A DNA stretch of 52,920 nt from Azospirillaceae bacterium (lineage in GTDB: Bacteria > Pseudomonadota > Alphaproteobacteria > Azospirillales > Azospirillaceae), in contig JANQHG010000080.1 in NCBI GenBank assembly GCA_028277115.1, positions 1-52,920 on the forward strand. Direction: 5' to 3'. Numbering within the stretch: position 1 is the stretch's first letter; every line of letters starts with the position of its first letter. The notes under the pieces were generated by a model, which was not told where the DNA came from, made no database searches, and saw only the letters and a list, made by a program, of their open reading frames with translations. Shown here piece after piece: positions 24,623-32,947 of the stretch. Made by a program: the position numbers and the translations under genes.

Positions 24623-26207
24623 GCCCGACGAACGCGTCGAAATTCGCCAAGAAGACATCGGCCAGGCTCGGGGCGAACTGGCGACCGCGTTGACGTTCGA
24701 TGTACTCGTAGACCTGCTCCGGCGGCCATGCCTTCTTGTAGGGACGGTCGTTCGAGACCGCGTCGAACACGTCGGCCAGCCCGGTGATCCGGCTCAACAG
24801 GTCGATCTCCTCGCCGGCGATCCCGTAGGGATAGCCGGTCCCGGCCCAGTGCTCATGGTGCTGCAGGCACACGATCGCCGCCGCCTTGAGGATCGGACGG
24901 GTCGATCCCTTCAAGATGTTGTAGCCCATAATCGTATGGGTCTTGACCAGTGCGAACTCGCTCGCGGTCAACGGCCCCGGCTTGTCGAGGATCGCGTCCG
25001 GGATGCCGACCTTGCCGAGATCGTGCATCGGCGCGACCTGACGCAGCCGATCGACCTCGCGCTCATCGACCCCGGCCAGGCGCGCAAGCAGGCAGGCCGC
25101 CTCGCCGACCCGGCTGGTGTGGCGCCGGGTGTCGGCCGACCGGGTCTCGACCACCTCGCTCAAGGTCTGGATCAGCTCGGTCTGGGTGTCGGCGACCTCG
25201 TGGCTTAAATGCAGATTGTCGAACGCCACCCCGAGATTGACCGCAAAGGTGCGCAACAACCGCACGTCGATCTCGTCATAGGGTCGGGTGTCGGCGACAT
25301 AGACGACGTTCTCAGCCCCGGTCGAGGCATGAAACCGGGCAATGAAGCACCGGGCCCCGACCTCGACCACCGGATCGAGACCGACCGCCGCGACCCGCTC
25401 GACGGCGGCGGCGCCGATCACCTCGCGCAGGCTCCGGTTCTCGGCGCCCGCGAACGCCGCGGTGCCGGCGGTCACGACGAAATCGTCGCCGCGCCGGGTC
25501 GCGATCAGGCTTGCCGGTGCCCTGAGCGCCGCGTCGCCCTGGTCGCGCCCCGACCGGGTCACCAGCAACAGCCCGGTCAGCTCCGCGAGCACCGCCGCCG
25601 CGAATCGCCGGACCGAGCGCCGCTCGAACAGGGTCTTCGACGCGCCGACGATATGTTCGAGCCCGCGCCGGCTGTTGTCGAGGTTGAGCAAGTCGCGATA
25701 GGCCCGAAGCGCCGACATCACCGTGGTCGCAAGCTTCTGCGCGGTCAGCTCGGTCTTTTCCCGATAATCGTTGATGTCGTAAGTCTCGACCACCTGCTTT
25801 TCCGGCGCCAATCCGGGCTGGCCGGTCGCCAGGATGATCCGGACCATCCGGTTTTTCAGGACGTCGCGAATATGGCGGACGACCTCGAGCCCGGCGTGCT
25901 CGGTCTCCATCACGACGTCGAGCAGCAAGACCGCGGTGTCGGGGTGGCGGGCGATCAGCTCGCGGGTCTCGGCGCCGGACCGCGCCGCGACGAACTCGAG
26001 CCCGCGCCCCTGGAACGAGAAGTCGCGCAGCAGCATCCGCGACACCGAGTGGACGCCGTCGTCGTCGTCGGAAATCATCACCTTCCACGGCACCGGCCCG
26101 GTCGCCGCGGCCACCGCCGGCGTCGCCGGCCCGGTCTCGCCGCGGCTGCGGAACACGAGCGGCCGGCGCGGCACGGCCTCGCGGCCCGGGTCACCGAGAT
26201 CGCTCAA
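24588..26207 (-). CDS. response regulator with DUF3369 and HD-GYP phosphodiesterase domains
   Basis: A 539-residue output protein. Receiver domain: ISDDDDGVHSVSRMLLRDF (acidic pocket) and TAVLLLDVVMETEHAGLEVVRHIRD (phospho-acceptor Asp), ending in DINDYREKTEL. A DUF3369/GAF-like sensor domain covers ~170-330. The HD-GYP domain follows with APMHDLGKVGIPDAILDKPGPLT and LQHHEHWAGTGYPYGIAGEEI, so the metal ligands and the GYP motif are intact and c-di-GMP hydrolysis is expected. The start appears to be TTG at 26207, overlapping the kinase stop (TTGA) with GGAGGG upstream. It is the cognate partner of the kinase gene before it. Confidence 0.9.
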   Translation of the reverse strand: MSDLGDPGREAVPRRPLVFRSRGETGPATPAVAAATGPVPWKVMISDDDDGVHSVSRMLLRDFSFQGRGLEFVAARSGAETRELIARHPDTAVLLLDVVMETEHAGLEVVRHIRDVLKNRMVRIILATGQPGLAPEKQVVETYDINDYREKTELTAQKLATTVMSALRAYRDLLNLDNSRRGLEHIVGASKTLFERRSVRRFAAAVLAELTGLLLVTRSGRDQGDAALRAPASLIATRRGDDFVVTAGTAAFAGAENRSLREVIGAAAVERVAAVGLDPVVEVGARCFIARFHASTGAENVVYVADTRPYDEIDVRLLRTFAVNLGVAFDNLHLSHEVADTQTELIQTLSEVVETRSADTRRHTSRVGEAACLLARLAGVDEREVDRLRQVAPMHDLGKVGIPDAILDKPGPLTASEFALVKTHTIMGYNILKGSTRPILKAAAIVCLQHHEHWAGTGYPYGIAGEEIDLLSRITGLADVFDAVSNDRPYKKAWPPEQVYEYIERQRGRQFAPSLADVFLANFDAFVGLSQEQMPRAAE

Positions 26208-29200
26208 CGCCCGCCCTCCCGACTGCGCGGCACCCGCACGGTCACCCGGACCCCGTTGCCAGGCGTCGATGCGACCGAGATTGTGCCGCCCAAGGTCTGA
26301 GTGACCAGATTATAGACGATATGCATCCCAAGCCCGCTCCCGCCATGACCGCGTTTCGTCGTGTAGAACGGTTCAAACACCCGATCCACCTGCTCGGGCG
26401 TCATCCCGCAGCCATCGTCCGTGTAAACCAGATGGACGTGTTGGCGTTCGGCAGACGCGCTGATCGTGATGGTGCCGCTGTCGATAGTATGAAATCCATG
26501 AATTAACGAATTCTCGATGAGATTGGCAAGCAATTGAGATACCGCACCCGGAAAACTGTCAAGCGACAGATCCTCCGGACATTTTACTTCGATACGATGC
26601 TGGGTTCGTTTCAGTTTCGGGCCAAGACTGACCAACACCTCATCGATATAGGTCTTCAGGTTGAAGCGGCGGCGCTGCTCGCTCGACTGGTCGACCGCGA
26701 CCTGCTTGAAGCTGCGCACCAGATCGGCGGCGCGGCGCAGGTTGACCAGCATCGCCGCCGACGCCTCAAGCGCAACCTCGAGATACCCTTCGAAATCCTC
26801 GGCCGCGATTTCGCCCGAGCGATAGAGCGCGTCGATCCGGCGGGTCCGCTCGTCGAGGTGCGAGGCGAGCCCGACCCCGAGCCCGACCGGCGTGTTGATC
26901 TCGTGCGCGACCCCGGCGACCAGTCGGCCGAGCGCCGCCATTTTCTCCGAGCGCAACAGTTCGCCCTCGGTCGCGCGGCGCTCGGTGATGTCGACGACGG
27001 TGCCGATGAAGCGGGCCGCCCGGCCGTCGTCGTCGCGAATCACCCGGCCGATGTCTTCGAACCAGGTCCAGGTGCGATCGCGGTGAAGCAGGCGGTACTG
27101 ACAGCGGAACTCCTCGGTCTCGCCGGACAGGTGGCGCTTGGCGGCGGCGAGCACCCGGGCCAGATCCTCGGGGTGGATGTAATGGTTGACGCCGTCGCGG
27201 CTGGCCGGCAGCTCGCCCTCGGCGTAGCCGAGCATCGCGGTCAACTCAGGAGACCACCAACGCACGTCGGTGATCAGGTCGAGGTCCCAAACCCCGGCAT
27301 GGGTAACCGACAACGCGAGCTTCAGGCGCTGCTCGCTCTGGCGCAACGCGTCCGCGGCGCGTTTGGTTTCGGTAACCTCGAGCGCGGCGTTCAGCACATG
27401 GGCGACCACCCCGTCCTCGTCGAACAAGGGCACGTTGGTGGCAAACCAGGTGCGGCCGTGCGACGACCCGTCGTCGAGCCTGATCTCGCGAAACGGCACC
27501 GATTCGCCGGTCGCGAGCACCCGCGCCTCGCCCTCGATCCACGGGCCGCCGGCGACCGGCCCAAGCTCGCTTTCCGCGCGCCCGATCACCTCGGCCGGGG
27601 TCACGCCCCACAAGTCCGCCTCGGTCCGGTTGATCAGGACATAGCGGCGCTCCCGGTCGCGCACGCTGATCGCGGCCGGGATCGCGTCGATGATCGCGCG
27701 CAGGAACCGGCGGTTCTGCCGCAGTTCGCGTTCCGCCTCGCGCCGTTCGGTGACGTCCTGGTGCCAGATGATGTACGCGGGCTCGCCCCAATAGTCGAAC
27801 GGGAACACGTCTTGGAGGCACCACCACAGGCTGCCGTCGAACCGCCGGCGCAGGCATTCGCGCCCGACCACCGGGGTGCCGGCCGTCATCTCGTCGCGGA
27901 TCGCCTCGAAATCCATCGGGTCGGCAAAACTTGCCGAGGTCTGGACCATCCCGAGCTCCTGGCCGAACCGGGCGCCGTGCATCTCGGCCAGGCGCGGGTT
28001 CCAGAACAGACGGCTGCCGTCGGCACGGTTGATCGACACCCCGAACGGGCTGTTGGCAAGGATCTCGCGCAACCGGCGCTCGCTCTCGCGCACCGACTGT
28101 TCGGCGCGGCGCCGTTCGGTGACGTCGAGATAGGTCAGCACATAGCCGACCGAGGGTTTGCCGTACGCCTGGACCTCGAGCACCCGGCCGTTTGCCCGTT
28201 CGATCTCGTAGGTGACGAGCGAGCGCTGGAAAATCTGCGACAGCCGGCGTGCGACCAGGAGCTCGGGATTGCCCGGCCCGTAATCGCCGCGTTCGGCCAG
28301 AAAGCGCACGAGGTCGGGCAGGCGGGCACAGGCCCGAACCTGGTCCGCCGTCAGGTCCCAGAACTCCAGGAACTTGTTGTTGAACACGCGGATCGACATG
28401 TCGTCCGAGACCATGATGATGCCGTTCGGCATCACCTCGATCGCCACCTGGAGCTGGGACGCCCGTTCGGCGGCGATCGTCTCGGCGCGGCGGCGTTCCG
28501 TGATGTCGGTGCCGGTGCCGCGATAGCCGCGGAACACGCCGTTCTCGTACGTGCTGGGCGCCCCGGACAGCTGAAAATATCGGGTCAGCCCGGTCGGGTG
28601 GGTCAAGGCGATCTCGCGGCCCCGGAAGCTGCCGTCGACGCCGGCCCCGTCGGGCTCGGGCCCCGGGGCCCCGGCGATCGACGGACCGCCGGTGACCGCC
28701 GCGGGCAGCGGCCGGCCAAGCACCTCGGACGGCGCCAGCCCGGTCAGTGCGAAAAACCGGTCGGAGACGTAGGTCAGCCGACCCTCCGGGTCGGTCTCCC
28801 AGAACCAGTCGGAGGCGGTCTCGGCGAGTTCGCGGAACCGTTGCTGGCTGGTCTGCAGGGCATAGACCGCGATCCACAGCGCCAGCCCGAGCACCAGCCC
28901 GATCAGCAAGACCAGCATCGGCTGGCCGGTGCGGGCGCGCGCCAACACGTCGGGGGTCGAAACGAACCGGACCGCCCACCGACGCTGACCGACGTCCAGC
29001 CGGTCGCTGCACGCGAACTGGACCTCGTCGCGGTCGGCGACCGGGATCGTGACCGCGCGCCGGTACAAAAGGGGACCGGCACCGACCGTACCGCCGAAAT
29101 GGGCCGCGCCGGCCCCGGTGACGTCGCGCACCGTGAGCCCGAGCGCAGCGCCGGCGCGCGCCATCGCTTCGCCGATCAAGGCCTCGGGCTGGAAGGCGAG

Positions 29201-29893
29201 CGCGACCCACCCGGTCAGATCGCGTCGGCGCCCGACCACCGTGCCCGGATCCTCGGAGCCGCCGAAGACCGGCAACAGGACCAACAGCACCGGGTCGGCG
29301 ACGCCGGCGCCCGGTGCCGCCGGACCGAGCGGCAACGGCGAAGCGGTCAAGGTCGCAAGACCCGAGTCCCGCGCCGCTTCGGCTCCAGTGCGCCAGGGCG
29401 CAAGCGCAAACGCGTTGTAACCGACCGCCCCGGTGCCGACCGACCCGGGCCACCGCGCGGCCGGTGCGAACAGCGAGATGCGGCCGGTCGCGGTCGCGGT
29501 CGGCGAGCGGGTCGGCACGATGTGAAAGATCGCCTCGATCGCGCGATAGCGCGGATCCTGCACGATCGCCCCGACGAAGCGGTGCCAGTCGTCGGGCCGG
29601 ATCGCGCCTCGGGCGCCGCCGATCAGACCGCGGACCGCTTGGCCGATCGCCTCGATCGCCGCCAGCCGGACCGTCATGTCGTGGATTGTATCGGCGCACT
29701 GTTGCTCGACCAGTTCGGCCGCGCGGATTTCCTCGGCATGTCGGGCGCGTTCGGACAAAATCACGCTTGCCGCGAGCGCCCCGAGCAACACCAGGCCTGG
29801 CACCAGCGGCACCCGGGTGTGCGCCGGTGCCGCGGTGTGGGCGCGGCCCCTGTCAGGCGGCCTCCGGCCGCGACGTCCGAACCAGCCGATCAT
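26204..29893 (-). CDS. CHASE/multi-PAS sensor histidine kinase
   Basis: A ~1229-residue membrane kinase. A helix at ~28-48 (VPLVPGLVLLGALAASVIL) is followed by a periplasmic CHASE domain (RPDDWHRFVGAIVQDPRYRAIEAIFHIVP) and a second helix (MLVLLIGLVLGLALWIAVYAL). About five PAS domains follow, for example FRELAETASDWFWETDPEGRLTYVSDRF and LKLALSVTHAGVWDLDLITDVRWWSPELTAMLGY. The catalytic core has the His box LVAGVAHEINTP, N box LIENSLIHG, G1 YTDDGCGM, F box FEPFYTTKRG and G2 GSGLGMHIVYNL. The first ATG is at 29893; a TTG at 29989 is possible. It ends coupled to its HD-GYP regulator. The signal sensed is unknown. Confidence 0.88.
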   Translation of the reverse strand: MIGWFGRRGRRPPDRGRAHTAAPAHTRVPLVPGLVLLGALAASVILSERARHAEEIRAAELVEQQCADTIHDMTVRLAAIEAIGQAVRGLIGGARGAIRPDDWHRFVGAIVQDPRYRAIEAIFHIVPTRSPTATATGRISLFAPAARWPGSVGTGAVGYNAFALAPWRTGAEAARDSGLATLTASPLPLGPAAPGAGVADPVLLVLLPVFGGSEDPGTVVGRRRDLTGWVALAFQPEALIGEAMARAGAALGLTVRDVTGAGAAHFGGTVGAGPLLYRRAVTIPVADRDEVQFACSDRLDVGQRRWAVRFVSTPDVLARARTGQPMLVLLIGLVLGLALWIAVYALQTSQQRFRELAETASDWFWETDPEGRLTYVSDRFFALTGLAPSEVLGRPLPAAVTGGPSIAGAPGPEPDGAGVDGSFRGREIALTHPTGLTRYFQLSGAPSTYENGVFRGYRGTGTDITERRRAETIAAERASQLQVAIEVMPNGIIMVSDDMSIRVFNNKFLEFWDLTADQVRACARLPDLVRFLAERGDYGPGNPELLVARRLSQIFQRSLVTYEIERANGRVLEVQAYGKPSVGYVLTYLDVTERRRAEQSVRESERRLREILANSPFGVSINRADGSRLFWNPRLAEMHGARFGQELGMVQTSASFADPMDFEAIRDEMTAGTPVVGRECLRRRFDGSLWWCLQDVFPFDYWGEPAYIIWHQDVTERREAERELRQNRRFLRAIIDAIPAAISVRDRERRYVLINRTEADLWGVTPAEVIGRAESELGPVAGGPWIEGEARVLATGESVPFREIRLDDGSSHGRTWFATNVPLFDEDGVVAHVLNAALEVTETKRAADALRQSEQRLKLALSVTHAGVWDLDLITDVRWWSPELTAMLGYAEGELPASRDGVNHYIHPEDLARVLAAAKRHLSGETEEFRCQYRLLHRDRTWTWFEDIGRVIRDDDGRAARFIGTVVDITERRATEGELLRSEKMAALGRLVAGVAHEINTPVGLGVGLASHLDERTRRIDALYRSGEIAAEDFEGYLEVALEASAAMLVNLRRAADLVRSFKQVAVDQSSEQRRRFNLKTYIDEVLVSLGPKLKRTQHRIEVKCPEDLSLDSFPGAVSQLLANLIENSLIHGFHTIDSGTITISASAERQHVHLVYTDDGCGMTPEQVDRVFEPFYTTKRGHGGSGLGMHIVYNLVTQTLGGTISVASTPGNGVRVTVRVPRSREGGR

Positions 29894-30123
29894 AGGCGGC
29901 GATCGGCCGACCCTCGGCCGCGCCGTTTGGCGCCCCCGACCGCAAGACGGTCGCGACAACTTAAGTATAGGAAAGGATGACCGAGACAAAGTTCGGATCG
30001 CATGACGGCGATCTTATAACAGCTCTCGGTTCATCACAAGCCCGACCATCGCACCGATTTGGCGACCATTGGACCGCACCCGTCATTCTGGCCGACCAGG
30101 GTGCGGCGACCTTGCGGGCCCGA

Positions 30124-30366
30124 TCACGCCGCCCCGGCGCCGTACAAGGCGGGATCGATCCCCTTGGGCCGGCGGCCGCGGCGCTTGGTGACCGGGTGAT
30201 AGACCGCGCTGCCGCTGGCGCCGCCGGCCTCGGCCCGCAACTCCAAGACGCACCGCTCGAGGATCTCGCGCTCGCGCGCATCGTCCCGATCCATCACCTC
30301 CATATCGCTCAGCTTGTTCTGCACGAGATCGATCAAGGTGGAGATACACTGACGCGACAGGCTCAT
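30124..30366 (-). CDS. conserved small helical protein, unknown function
   Basis: An 80-residue cytoplasmic protein: an N-terminal helix (STLIDLVQNKLSDMEVMDRDDAREREILERCVLELRAEAGG) and a basic tail YHPVTKRRGRRPKGIDPALYG. I have seen similar small proteins in Alphaproteobacteria without an assigned function; the GRRP core of the tail resembles an AT-hook. The ATG at 30366 is preceded by GAGGAGACC; the longer open frame upstream is not protein-like. It lies between the kinase and the divergent envelope gene cluster as a single gene. Confidence 0.6.
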   Translation of the reverse strand: MSLSRQCISTLIDLVQNKLSDMEVMDRDDAREREILERCVLELRAEAGGASGSAVYHPVTKRRGRRPKGIDPALYGAGAA

Positions 30367-30610
30367 GGTCGGTCTCCTCGAACGCTCCTTTGAGCGCATC
30401 TGTGTTATTTTGAGCGCAACGGTGTCGTTGTGGCTTCGGGATCCGGGAGAGCAACCGGCATGCCAGCGCCGGCGCCGCGGCGATCCGGCCGGCCAGGCCG
30501 GACCGACCGGCAAATCCTGCCGCTCCGACCCGGCAATTCCTGCCGGGTGGCGCGACCGGTGTCCGGATCGCAAACGCGCCCGCGGGTCCGTCGGTGCCGT
30601 ACCCGATCGG

Positions 30611-30645
30611 TTTGGTTGCCGGAATCGATAGAAACCAAATATGAT
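30611..30645 (+). promoter_or_regulatory. candidate promoter and operator of the envelope gene cluster
   Basis: A -10 like TATGAT at 30640-30645 has TTGCCG 18 bases before it (30616-30621). The perfect inverted repeat TTTGGTT (30611-30617) / AACCAAA (30633-30639) spans the same region and could bind a regulator. The gap 30367-30720 (354 bases) is locally less GC-rich here and holds no other recognisable feature. Confidence 0.35.
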
Positions 30646-30720
30646 CGGCTATCGGGGCGGTGCCGGCGGACGTCGATCGCGACGGCCGGCGCACCGCCGA
30701 GCCAGAGGAGGGTATGACCC

Positions 30721-31128
30721 ATGCGCACGGGTGTGATCGCGGGCCTGATCCTGGCCCTTTGGTTCGCCGCACCGGCCCGCGCCAGCACCGAGCCGGGCGA
30801 CCGCGCCGCCGGGCACCGGCCCGGGCTTGAGCTCGAGGTCGAGCGGGTCGCGGCGATGGGCGCCGGCGTGCTGCTCGGGGTCGCCGCGGCGACCAGCTTG
30901 GCCGAGGGCGGGTTGGTCGCGCTGGGCGGGATTCTGGTCGGCGCGGTGCTCGGCGACTGGATTTACGACCAGGCGCCGCGGCACCTCGCCGCAGAAGCAC
31001 CCCCGGATGCGGCCGACCATGGCGACCATGGTGACCACGGCAGTCACGGCCACGCCCTGCATGGGGCCGACGGCGCCGTGGCGGCGCCGGTCGGACCCGG
31101 GCGTTTGCCGGCCTGGGCCCGACCGTGA
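30721..31128 (+). CDS. small exported glycine-zipper membrane protein with His-rich tail
   Basis: A 135-residue protein: a signal-like helix (GVIAGLILALWFAAPARAS), then a glycine-rich membrane hairpin MGAGVLLGVAAATSLAEGGLVALGGILVGAVLGDWIYDQ (regular Gly spacing), and a tail with DHGDHGDHGSHGHALHG, a likely metal-binding stretch. The glycine segment ending in GDWxYxQ is shared with the gene at 32357, so the two are paralogues. I do not recognise a family. Its stop overlaps the next start (GTGA). GAGGAGG stands before the ATG. It is the first gene of the six-gene unit. Confidence 0.65.
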   Translation: MRTGVIAGLILALWFAAPARASTEPGDRAAGHRPGLELEVERVAAMGAGVLLGVAAATSLAEGGLVALGGILVGAVLGDWIYDQAPRHLAAEAPPDAADHGDHGDHGSHGHALHGADGAVAAPVGPGRLPAWARP

Positions 31129-32294
31129 CGGCGAGGTCGCGGCAACCGGCCCGGCTGACCGCGCTGTTGGTCGGATGGCTGCTGGTTGCCGGCGCGGCGA
31201 CCGGTGCCGCCGGGCGGGCCGCGGCGGCCGACGGCGACACGGTGCGCGAGGACGCGCGGGCGTGCAACGCCTTGCACCGCAGCCGCCGCCTCAGCTCGTT
31301 CGAGGCGTATCTGCGCCGGTTCCCGAACGGGCTGTGCGCCGGCTATGCCCGGGTCCGGGTGTCGGTGTTGCGCGGGCATCGGCCGACCGCGTTGGCCGGC
31401 GACGCCTCGGTGTTGAAACCGGGCACCCAGTTTCGCGACTGCGCCGACTGCCCGCCGATGGTGGTGGTGCCGGCCGGCGACTTTGTTATGGGCTCGCCCG
31501 ACAACGAGACCGGCCGCGACAGCGATGAAGGCCCCCAGCACCGGGTCGCCTTTTCCACCCCGTTCGCGGTCGGCCAGGCCGAGGTGACCAACGCCGAGTT
31601 TGTGGTGTTCCTCAACGCGGTTGCCGGCCACGGCGGCGGCAGTCACGGCGACGACCACGGTGACGATCACGGGGACGGGGGTGACCACGGCATCGAAAGC
31701 TGGATCGAAACCCGCGCCGACGACGCCGACAGCCGGATCCGGTCGGACGGCCACGGCGGCTATGCGGTGATCGCCGGCTTCGAGCGCCACCCGGTCACCG
31801 AGGTGTCGTGGTACGGCGCGCGCGCGTTCGCGCGCTGGCTGGCGGCGCGGAGTGGCAAGGCGTACCGGCTGCCGAGCGAGGCGGAATGGGAGTATGCGGC
31901 GCGCGCCTGGACCACGACGCCGTTCTACACAGGGCGCGACATCTCGGGCGACGACGCCAATTTCGACGGCCGCTACGGCTATCGCGGCGCCCCCAGCGGC
32001 CAGTTCCGCCGCACCACCACCGTGGCCGGCAGCTTTGCCGCCAACCCGTTCGGCCTGTACGACATGCACGGCAATGTCTGGGAATGGGTCGGCGACTGCT
32101 GGACCGCCACCTATGACGGCGCCCCGGCCGACGGCGCGACCGCGACCGACGGCGATTGCACCCGGCGGGTGCTGCGCGGCGGCTCGGCGTTCAACGAGCC
32201 GGCCCATCTGCGCTCGGCGTTCCGTTACTGGGCGACACCGGACAACCGGACCTATTATATTGGCTTTCGGGTGGCCCGCCAGCTGATGCCATGA
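31125..32294 (+). CDS. SUMF1/FGE-fold exported protein without the catalytic cysteines
   Basis: A 389-residue exported protein (signal peptide LTALLVGWLLVAGAATGAAGRAAA). The SUMF1/formylglycine-generating fold starts at ~100: MVVVPAGDFVMGSPDNETGRDSDEGPQHRVAFSTPFAVGQAEVTNAEFVVFLN, then HPVTEVSWYGARAFARWLAARSGKAYRLPSEAEWEYAARA, NPFGLYDMHGNVWEWVGDCW and RVLRGGSAFNEPAHLRSAFRYWATPDNRTYYIGFRVAR. The Cys pair needed for formylglycine formation (in the RGGSxxC..YC..R region) is missing, so it is probably a binding or scaffold version. An inserted His/Asp/Gly loop (GHGGGSHGDDHGDDHG...) resembles the tail of the preceding protein. GTG start coupled to that gene. Confidence 0.85.
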   Translation: MTARSRQPARLTALLVGWLLVAGAATGAAGRAAAADGDTVREDARACNALHRSRRLSSFEAYLRRFPNGLCAGYARVRVSVLRGHRPTALAGDASVLKPGTQFRDCADCPPMVVVPAGDFVMGSPDNETGRDSDEGPQHRVAFSTPFAVGQAEVTNAEFVVFLNAVAGHGGGSHGDDHGDDHGDGGDHGIESWIETRADDADSRIRSDGHGGYAVIAGFERHPVTEVSWYGARAFARWLAARSGKAYRLPSEAEWEYAARAWTTTPFYTGRDISGDDANFDGRYGYRGAPSGQFRRTTTVAGSFAANPFGLYDMHGNVWEWVGDCWTATYDGAPADGATATDGDCTRRVLRGGSAFNEPAHLRSAFRYWATPDNRTYYIGFRVARQLMP

Positions 32295-32356
32295 CCGACG
32301 GCGGCGGTCACGGCCGACCGCCCGCGACCGCACCCCTCTCCGACGGGAGGCCTGCG

Positions 32357-32860
32357 ATGGCCCACGCCCCGCTTCAGTTCACGCCTGCACCGCGGCGGCA
32401 CGCGCGGACCGGCCGCATCGCGGTGGTTGCCCTGATCGCGCTCGGCGCGCTGATCACCGCGCCGGGGCCGGCGCGTGCCGGCGTGCCGCTCGGCCGCCCG
32501 CTCGCAGCGATACCGGCGCCGGCGGCCCGGCCGGTGGTCCCGGCCTCGGCCGGCTTTGCGATTATCACCGAGGCCGGGCATCTCGAGCATCTGACCCATA
32601 TGGATTTAAAACGGCTATTGTCGGTCGCGACCGGCATTGCGATCGGCAATCTTTTGATCGAGATTGTCTATCCGGGCGGGCCGCTCGGCTTTGTCGGGAT
32701 GATCGGCGGGGCGTTGCTGGGCGACTGGTGGTATCGTCAGAAGCTGTGGCCGTTCCACCCGACCCCGTTGCATCAATACAAGCCGGCGCCGCCGCGCCCG
32801 CCGGAGCGCAAGGTCCTGATCCAACACGCGGCGCGCCCTGAGCGCAAGCCGCTCGATTGA
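32357..32860 (+). CDS. small exported glycine-zipper membrane protein, paralogue of the first gene
   Basis: A 167-residue protein with an N-terminal hydrophobic signal (IAVVALIALGALITAPGPARA) and, after a Pro/Ala linker, the segment LLSVATGIAIGNLLIEIVYPGGPLGFVGMIGGALLGDWWYRQ, matching the glycine-zipper part of the gene at 30721 (GDWIYDQ there). The C-terminus is Pro/Lys/Arg-rich. GGGAGG six bases before ATG 32357 fixes the start; an ATG at 32291 overlapping the previous stop is the alternative. A small hairpin (CCCGGCGG/CCGCCGGG, 32870-32891) follows the stop. Family unknown. Confidence 0.65.
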   Translation: MAHAPLQFTPAPRRHARTGRIAVVALIALGALITAPGPARAGVPLGRPLAAIPAPAARPVVPASAGFAIITEAGHLEHLTHMDLKRLLSVATGIAIGNLLIEIVYPGGPLGFVGMIGGALLGDWWYRQKLWPFHPTPLHQYKPAPPRPPERKVLIQHAARPERKPLD

Positions 32861-32947
32861 CTCCGAAGGCCCGGCGGACCCACCCGCCGGGCGAAGCGAC
32901 CGTGCTCAAGCAGCAAAGCGGTGGCGAGAGACAGACAAGGTCGCGCG

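Noticed and set aside
22264..24693. Long frames on both strands overlapping the spermidine-synthase-like gene
   Set aside because: Both are Arg/Ala-rich mirror frames; only the 22172-24622 frame has membrane helices and a SAM motif.
26534..29980. 1148-codon plus-strand frame opposite the histidine kinase
   Set aside because: Composition is Asp/Arg/Pro-rich without motifs, while the minus strand encodes a complete kinase.
31125..32294. True formylglycine-generating enzyme
   Set aside because: The catalytic cysteine pair is absent and no sulfatase gene is nearby.
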